A stretch of 30,710 nt of DNA from an uncultured Eubacteriales bacterium (lineage in GTDB: Bacteria > Bacillota > Clostridia > Oscillospirales > Oscillospiraceae): assembly GCA_900547405.1 (NCBI GenBank), contig URGL01000027.1, forward strand, positions 1 through 30,710. The letters run 5' to 3'. This document shows, in pieces, positions 22,476 through 27,760 of this stretch; the first letter of the stretch is position 1, and each line of letters begins with the position of its first letter. A model generated the notes under the pieces. The model was not told the origin of the DNA and searched no databases. It saw only the letters and a program-made list of their open reading frames with translations. The translations under genes were made by a program, and so were the position numbers.

Positions 22476-24203
22476 ATGAAAAAGTTGATGCACGTGCTGG
22501 TGCCGCTGCTGCTGTCTGTTCTGCTGGTCATCAGCGTGGGCTGGTATCTATTTGTATACGACCGGGACTTCACCCGGGACCTTCTGCTGCAGCAGGCCCG
22601 CAACAACGACATTGCCGGCAACAGCGGCCTGTCCTCCTGGTTTTACAACCTGGCCTATAATTACTCCGGCCAGGACGAAAATGTGGCCATTGAGCTGGCC
22701 AATCAGTATAAATCCGCCGGGAACTACACCAAAGCAGAGGTAACTCTGTCCAAGGCCATTGCAGCCGGAGCCACCAAGGAACTCTATATGGCTCTCAGCA
22801 AAACCTACGTGGAGCAGGACAAGCTGCTGGACGCGGAGACACTGATGTCCAACATTACAAACCCCACCATTCTCAGCGAGCTGGAGGCTCTGCGGCCCTC
22901 GGCCCCTACGGCGGACTACGAATCCGGCTACTATAGCCAGTATATCAGCGTCACCCTGTCTTCCTCCGAAGGGACACTGTACTACACCACCAACGGAGAC
23001 TATCCCTCCATTGCAGACGCTCCTTATTCCGCCCCCATTGAGCTGCCCGCCGGAGAGACCCAGATTTACGCCATCAGTGTGGCGGACAATGGGCTTGTAA
23101 GTCCCGTTACCATTCTCGGTTATACCATCGGCGGCGTTATTGAGCCCGTAATCTTTATGGATGCCAATATGGAAAGCACCGTGCGGGATATCCTGCAATG
23201 CGAGCCCTCCCATATCCTTTACACCAACGACCTGTGGCAGATTACAGAGCTGACTGTTCCGGATGACGTGACCACCCTGGAAGACTTGCAGCACATGACC
23301 TATCTGGAAACGCTGACGCTGAATGGACGGAGCATGAGCAACCTGAACGACCTGAGTGAATTGACCCATCTGAAAAAGCTGGATCTCACCGGCTGCCGGT
23401 TCTCCGCGGACAGTCTGGCTACCGTGGCTTCCCTGCCTGCTCTGCAGGAGCTGAACCTGACGGATTGCGGACTCAGCACCCTGGCCGGCCTGGAGCACGC
23501 CACAAGGCTCATCAAGCTGGATCTGACCAGCAACGCCATCCGGAACCTGGAGCCGCTGAAGGATCTGACCCGTCTTCAGGAGGTCATTCTGGCCCACAAC
23601 GCCGTTACTGACCTGACCGTATTGGGTGGACTGCCCAATCTGGTGAAGCTGGACATCTCCCACAATACCGTCTCCTCCCTGTCCCCCATTGCTCTGTGCT
23701 CCAAGCTCACCAACCTGAACGCGGCAAACAACCAGATCAGCGATGCCAGTGCCGCTTCCTCCATGCCCATCCTGGCAGAGCTTCTGCTGGACCACAACCA
23801 GTTGTCGGATATCAGCGGTCTGTCCGGCTGCAGCAATCTGACCACTCTGACCATATCCAACAACAGTATTTCCGACCTGAGTCCCCTGGCCTCCCTGGGA
23901 AATCTACAGACTCTGGACTTCTCCTACAACCAGGTATCCGAGATCCCGTCCTTCCCCGGTTCTTCCGCCATGCAGCTCATCGACGGCTCCTACAACTCTA
24001 TTGCGTCTATCGATGTGCTGGCCAAGATGCCGAACATCCGCTACATCTACATGGATTATAACAAAATCACAGACGTAGATGCCTTGGCGGACTGCTCTCT
24101 GCTGGTACAGCTGAACGTCTACGGCAATGAGATCGCAAGCGTCTCCGCCCTGACGGATCACGACATCATCGTGAACTACGACCCAACGAATTCGGAGGAT
24201 TGA
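22476..24203 (+). CDS. Membrane-anchored TPR and leucine-rich-repeat protein
   Basis: A 575-residue protein probably facing the outside of the cell. One hydrophobic helix (about residues 5-28) with MKK ahead of it acts as a signal anchor. There is no lipobox and no LPxTG sorting signal. Next come TPR-like helices (about 50-140; KSAGNYTKAEVTLSKAI). A small beta domain follows (about 155-215; SVTLSSSEGTLYYTTNGDYP), like the chitobiase/CHB_HEX C-terminal domain of surface proteins. From about 265 to 565 there are roughly 13 leucine-rich repeats of internalin/SDS22 type (NxxLxxLxxL pattern). Ligand unknown. ATG 22476 follows TTGGAG. The gene is not obviously in an operon and has its own perfect promoter. 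Role in adhesion or envelope sensing is inference. Confidence 0.9.
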   Translation: MKKLMHVLVPLLLSVLLVISVGWYLFVYDRDFTRDLLLQQARNNDIAGNSGLSSWFYNLAYNYSGQDENVAIELANQYKSAGNYTKAEVTLSKAIAAGATKELYMALSKTYVEQDKLLDAETLMSNITNPTILSELEALRPSAPTADYESGYYSQYISVTLSSSEGTLYYTTNGDYPSIADAPYSAPIELPAGETQIYAISVADNGLVSPVTILGYTIGGVIEPVIFMDANMESTVRDILQCEPSHILYTNDLWQITELTVPDDVTTLEDLQHMTYLETLTLNGRSMSNLNDLSELTHLKKLDLTGCRFSADSLATVASLPALQELNLTDCGLSTLAGLEHATRLIKLDLTSNAIRNLEPLKDLTRLQEVILAHNAVTDLTVLGGLPNLVKLDISHNTVSSLSPIALCSKLTNLNAANNQISDASAASSMPILAELLLDHNQLSDISGLSGCSNLTTLTISNNSISDLSPLASLGNLQTLDFSYNQVSEIPSFPGSSAMQLIDGSYNSIASIDVLAKMPNIRYIYMDYNKITDVDALADCSLLVQLNVYGNEIASVSALTDHDIIVNYDPTNSED

Positions 24204-24205
24204 CC

Positions 24206-24249
24206 GCATAAAAGATCCCCACCATTTCGCAAGAAGTGGTGGGGATCTT
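24206..24249 (-). terminator. Shared terminator between the LRR gene and pncC
   Basis: AAGATCCCCACCA (24212-24224) pairs perfectly with TGGTGGGGATCTT (24237-24249). On the minus strand the stem runs into TTTTATG, a good U-tract for the pncC side. On the plus strand the tail is T-poor, so it serves the LRR gene less well. Confidence 0.85.
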
Positions 24250-24260
24250 CTACATTCTGG

Positions 24261-24722
24261 TCAAGCCTTCTCTAATACTAACTTTAAGGCCTCTTTCAGC
24301 GCCTGGGACCGGACGGCCTCCCGATTCCCCTGGAAGTGGAACTCCCGGAAGATGGTTTCTTTCTCATCGCTATAGCCCAGGAACACCGTGCCTACAGGGT
24401 TTCCGTACTCGTCTCCCCCGGGACCGGCCAGGCCGGTAACGGAGACGGCAACATCCGCCTGGAGGACCTCCCGAGCCCCTTTGGCCATTGCCTCCGCCAC
24501 AGGCGCGGAGACGGCACCCACAGTATCCAGCAGAGCTTGCGGCACATGGAGTACATTGGCCTTCACCCAGTTGGTATAGCTGATGATGCCGCCCTTGTAG
24601 ACCTCGGAGCTGCCGGGCACTGCCGTAAGGGCCGCACCGATACCGCCGCCGGTGCAGCTTTCGGCAGAGACCAAGGTCCGCCCCTGGAGCTTCTTCAACA
24701 CCTCACAGCAAAGGCTCATCAT
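24261..24722 (-). CDS. pncC: Nicotinamide-nucleotide amidase (CinA C-terminal domain family)
   Basis: Stand-alone 153-residue CinA C-terminal domain. The characterised function of PncC is deamidation of NMN to nicotinate mononucleotide in NAD recycling. Visible: SAESCTGGGIGAALT with the likely nucleophile Ser22, then VPGSSEVYKGGIISY, GAVSAPVAEAMA and VTGLAGPGG. The N-terminal MoaB-like COG1058 domain of full CinA is absent. ATG 24722 (or the next codon, 24719) lies inside the end of thiI, giving a 20-base overlap and strong coupling. The terminator at 24206-24249 follows. Confidence 0.93.
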   Translation of the reverse strand: MMSLCCEVLKKLQGRTLVSAESCTGGGIGAALTAVPGSSEVYKGGIISYTNWVKANVLHVPQALLDTVGAVSAPVAEAMAKGAREVLQADVAVSVTGLAGPGGDEYGNPVGTVFLGYSDEKETIFREFHFQGNREAVRSQALKEALKLVLEKA

Positions 24723-25893
24723 GGTAGGCTACCTTCACTTTCTCAACGGATTCCATAGCTTTCTCAATCAGCGCCTCTCTGTCTAGCTTCCGCTCGGCGT
24801 GGAGGACCTGGCCCAGGACAGGCTTTGTTTTGGGGTGTTTGGGCGTAAAGACGGTACAACAGTCCTCATAAGGGAGGATGGAGGTCTCCAGAGTACCGAT
24901 TTTCCGGGCGATGGTGACGATCTCCTCTTTGTCCATACCAACCAGTGGCATGAAAATAGGTATGTCCACCACAGCCCCGGTAACGGTCATAGCCTCCATA
25001 GTCTGGGAGGCCACCTGGCCCAGGTTCTCACCGGTGACAAGGGCACCGCAGCCGTCTTCCCTGGCAAGACGCTGGGCAATATCCATCATGAACCGGCGCA
25101 TAATGAGAGTAAAATACTCCTCTGGGCAGTTGTCCCGGATGGCCTCTTGGATCTCCGTAAAAGAGACGATGTTCACGGTCATTTTGCCGCTGTATCGGGT
25201 CACGAGCCTTGCCAGCTCCAGAACCTTGTCCTTGGCCAACTGAGACGTATAGGGGTAGGAAAAGAAATGGACAGACTCAATTTCTACCCCCCGCTTGGCC
25301 ATCATGTAGGCAGATACAGGAGAATCGATGCCTCCGGAGAGCAGGCACATGGCTCTGCCGCCCACGCCGGTGGGCAAGCCGCCGGCACCGGGCAGAGCGG
25401 GACCATGGACATATGCGGCATGGTCCCGGACCTCTACGAAAACCGTATAGTCGGGGTGGTGAACATCCACGGCAACGCTGGGGTGAGCCTCCGCCAGACG
25501 GCCGCCGATTTCCTGGGAAATGGCAATGGAGCTCATAGGAAATTGCTTATCGGACCGCTTGGACTCCACTTTAAATGAGGCGGCACAGTCCAGCTCCTCT
25601 CCCAGATAGGCCTCCACAGCATCGAATATAGCATCCATGGTCTTCTCGCAGGGGCGGCACCGGCAGATACTGTTCACACCGAAGACACTCTTGCAGGCCT
25701 CCCAGGCCCCCTCCACGTCCGCCTCCTCGTCCTGAGGCTCCACATACACCGTAGACTGGAGAATATAGACATCAAAATTGCCATAGGGCTTCATTCTCCG
25801 GCGGATATTTTGACGGAGCTTGTTTTCAAACTGCCGCTTGTTGGAGCCCTTGAGGATGATCTCCCCCAGCTTTAAAAGAAAAATCTCGTTCAT
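24703..25893 (-). CDS. thiI: tRNA 4-thiouridine sulfurtransferase ThiI (no rhodanese domain)
   Basis: Makes 4-thiouridine at tRNA position 8 and can supply sulfur for thiamine. It has 396 residues: an N-terminal ferredoxin-like domain, a THUMP domain (about 60-165), and the PP-loop ATPase with SGGIDSP (186-192). A conserved DCCTVFTPKHP region near the end follows. It lacks the C-terminal rhodanese domain of E. coli ThiI, as in other Firmicutes, where a dedicated cysteine desulfurase often sits next door. Here no nifS/iscS-like gene is adjacent. ATG 25893 follows AAAGGA, with a promoter between comM and this gene. Confidence 0.96.
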   Translation of the reverse strand: MNEIFLLKLGEIILKGSNKRQFENKLRQNIRRRMKPYGNFDVYILQSTVYVEPQDEEADVEGAWEACKSVFGVNSICRCRPCEKTMDAIFDAVEAYLGEELDCAASFKVESKRSDKQFPMSSIAISQEIGGRLAEAHPSVAVDVHHPDYTVFVEVRDHAAYVHGPALPGAGGLPTGVGGRAMCLLSGGIDSPVSAYMMAKRGVEIESVHFFSYPYTSQLAKDKVLELARLVTRYSGKMTVNIVSFTEIQEAIRDNCPEEYFTLIMRRFMMDIAQRLAREDGCGALVTGENLGQVASQTMEAMTVTGAVVDIPIFMPLVGMDKEEIVTIARKIGTLETSILPYEDCCTVFTPKHPKTKPVLGQVLHAERKLDREALIEKAMESVEKVKVAYHDEPLL

Positions 25894-25934
25894 GTTCTGT
25901 CCTTTCTATCGTCGCAGCGCGCATTTTCCGGACC

Positions 25935-25963
25935 ATTATACAGAAGTCCCGATGGAAACGCAA
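25935..25963 (-). promoter_or_regulatory. Sigma-A-type promoter of thiI-pncC
   Basis: On the minus strand, TTGCGT (25958-25963), a 17-bp spacer and a perfect TATAAT (25935-25940), squeezed into the 78 bases between the comM stop and the thiI start. No terminator precedes it, so read-through from comM is also possible. Confidence 0.8.
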
Positions 25964-25971
25964 GCAAAATA

Positions 25972-27492
25972 TCAGGCCTGTCCCGCCAGCTTTGCGGTGC
26001 GGTACTGAATGGCCTCCGCCAGGTGTCCCACCTGGATCTCCTCGCTGCCGTCCAGGTCAGCAATGGTCCGGGCCACCCGCAGAATCCGGTCGTAGCTCCG
26101 GGCGGTCAGCCCCATGGTGTCAAAGGCCTGCTTCATAATGGCAGCGCAGTCGTCGCTTAGATTACAGTACTGCCGCATCTCCTCGGGGCCCATTCGGGCG
26201 TTGCACATGCCGCTTCTCTCCCCGAAGCGGTCCAGCTGGATTTTTCTTGCCTCGTTGACCCGGGCCTTCACGGCAGAGGAAGGCTCCGCCTCTGTTCGGC
26301 TGCGCAGGTCTTCGAAATGGACCGAAGGAACCTCTACAATGATGTCGATCCGATCCAGCATAGGGCCGGAAATCCGGCTCTGGTAGGCCTCCACCGCCTG
26401 CTGGCTGCAGCGGCACCGACCGCTGGGATCCCCATACCAGCCGCATTTGCAGGGGTTCATAGCGCAGACCATCATAAATTCCGCAGGATAGGTGGTTGAG
26501 CCGGAGACCCGGGAAATGGTGACCTTACCATCCTCCAGAGGCTGACGCATCAGATCCAGAGAATCCTTCCGGAATTCCGGCAGCTCGTCCAGAAACAGCA
26601 CCCCCTTATGGGCCAGTGAGATTTCCCCGGGCTTGGGGCTGCTGCCACCGCCTACCAGGCCGGCATTGGACACCGTGTGGTGGGGTGACCGAAAGGGCCG
26701 CCGGGTGACCAAGGGATACCTGGAGGAGAGCAGGCCCATGACGGAGTAGATCTGGCTGACCTCCAGGGATTCCTTCCAGGTCATGTCCGGCATGATGGAG
26801 GGCAGACGCTTGCTGAGCATACTTTTGCCGGAGCCGGGAGGCCCCACGAGGAGCACATTGTGGCTTCCGGCGGCGGCAACCTCCAAAGCCCGCTTCACAT
26901 TCTCCTGACCCAATACATCCTTAAAATCAGGCTCCTTGCTTTGTAAAGGCTCCGGCATCCACAGAGGCTCCTCCTGAAGCTCATGGAGGCCGTTGAGACC
27001 GTCGGCCAGCTCCCCTACATTATGCAGTGGGATCACCGCCGGGCCCCGGGCCAAGGTAGCCTCCGCGGCATTCTCCGCCGGGACAAACAGCCGCTGGATC
27101 CCCGCCCGCTTGGCAGCCAGGGCCATAGGCAGCACACCGGAAATAGGCCGGATCTTCCCTTCCAGACTCACCTCGCCCAAAAAGGCGCAGTCGTCTTTTG
27201 GCCGCTGAATTTCTCCGGTGGCGGCCATAATGCTGATGAGGATGGGCAGATCATAGTGGGTGCCGCTCTTTTTTAGATTGGCGGGAGCCAGGTTCACCGT
27301 AATCCGTCCTGTGGGAAACCGAAGCCCGCTGCTCCGGGCTGCCGCCCGGACCCGCTCCCTGGCCTCCTTCACCGCCGCATCCGGCAGACCTACCACATCA
27401 AAGCCGGGCATGCCGTTTGACACATAGCTTTCGGCAGATACCAAACTGCCGTAGATCCCCGAGATGCCGAGGGTTTTTATGCTGCAAATCAT
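25972..27492 (-). CDS. comM: ComM/YifB-family AAA+ ATPase (Mg-chelatase-like)
   Basis: Hexameric helicase-like ATPase; in naturally competent bacteria ComM drives branch migration during integration of incoming DNA. It has 506 residues from ATG 27492 (MICSIKTLGI, after GGGGAG); an upstream in-frame ATG adds a poor 32-residue extension. The N-terminal Lon-like domain includes VSNGMPGFDVVGLPDAAVKEA. The AAA+ core has GPPGSGKS (217-224) and LDEL (301-304). A Cys-rich stretch (CAMNPCKCGWYG then CRCS) and the C-terminal Mg-chelatase-type domain (GLTARSYDRILRVARTIADL) complete the family. Proof of competence needs DNA-uptake genes, which are not in the window. Confidence 0.95.
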   Translation of the reverse strand: MICSIKTLGISGIYGSLVSAESYVSNGMPGFDVVGLPDAAVKEARERVRAAARSSGLRFPTGRITVNLAPANLKKSGTHYDLPILISIMAATGEIQRPKDDCAFLGEVSLEGKIRPISGVLPMALAAKRAGIQRLFVPAENAAEATLARGPAVIPLHNVGELADGLNGLHELQEEPLWMPEPLQSKEPDFKDVLGQENVKRALEVAAAGSHNVLLVGPPGSGKSMLSKRLPSIMPDMTWKESLEVSQIYSVMGLLSSRYPLVTRRPFRSPHHTVSNAGLVGGGSSPKPGEISLAHKGVLFLDELPEFRKDSLDLMRQPLEDGKVTISRVSGSTTYPAEFMMVCAMNPCKCGWYGDPSGRCRCSQQAVEAYQSRISGPMLDRIDIIVEVPSVHFEDLRSRTEAEPSSAVKARVNEARKIQLDRFGERSGMCNARMGPEEMRQYCNLSDDCAAIMKQAFDTMGLTARSYDRILRVARTIADLDGSEEIQVGHLAEAIQYRTAKLAGQA

Positions 27493-27559
27493 GGTGCCGC
27501 TCCCCTTCCATGCCGCCCTGCTGTAGAACCTGGGCGGCGGATTTTCCTTGATATAAATC

Positions 27560-27588
27560 ATCATACCGCATTTTTCGGCAAAAAACAA
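27560..27588 (-). promoter_or_regulatory. Promoter of comM
   Basis: On the minus strand, TTGTTT (27583-27588), a 17-bp spacer and TATGAT (27560-27565). It is divergent from the nifJ promoter about 130 bp away, with a set of phased direct repeats starting just upstream of its -35. Confidence 0.7.
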
Positions 27589-27590
27589 TC

Positions 27591-27650
27591 CCTATTTATT
27601 TTTAGATACCCCTATTTAAGAGTTCATATACCTATATTTCACCGCATATC
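27591..27650. repeat. Three direct repeats at exact 20-bp spacing
   Basis: CCTATTTA at 27591, CCTATTTA at 27611 and CCTATATT at 27631. Each unit also shares ATA at its positions 16-18. The period of 20 bp is about two turns of the helix, so a protein could bind all three on one face. They lie between the comM and nifJ promoters. Confidence 0.6.
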
Positions 27651-27658
27651 CGGGTATA

Positions 27659-27675
27659 TCGTGAAAATTTAACAA
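27659..27675. promoter_or_regulatory. Rex-operator-like sequence upstream of nifJ
   Basis: TCGTGAA, three bases, then TTAACAA. The right half is a perfect Rex half-site; the left matches TTGTGAA at six of seven. The gap is three bases, whereas Rex sites normally have four. It ends 17 bp upstream of the nifJ -35. Confidence 0.3.
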
Positions 27676-27692
27676 AAATGTCTGATTACTGC

Positions 27693-27721
27693 TTTACAAT
27701 TCCGACGGCTTGTGCTAGAAT
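27693..27721 (+). promoter_or_regulatory. Sigma-A-type promoter of nifJ
   Basis: TTTACA (27693-27698), a 17-bp spacer, and TAGAAT (27716-27721) with an upstream TG (extended -10). The AT-rich stretch upstream may act as an UP element. The leader to the TTG start is about 33 nt. Confidence 0.8.
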
Positions 27722-27760
27722 ATAAGCGCAAAACTTGAATTCCTTAGGAGGTATTTCATT

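Noticed and set aside
22548..23795. 415-codon open frame opposite the LRR gene
   Set aside because: It mirrors the repeat codons of the LRR gene and has no independent support.
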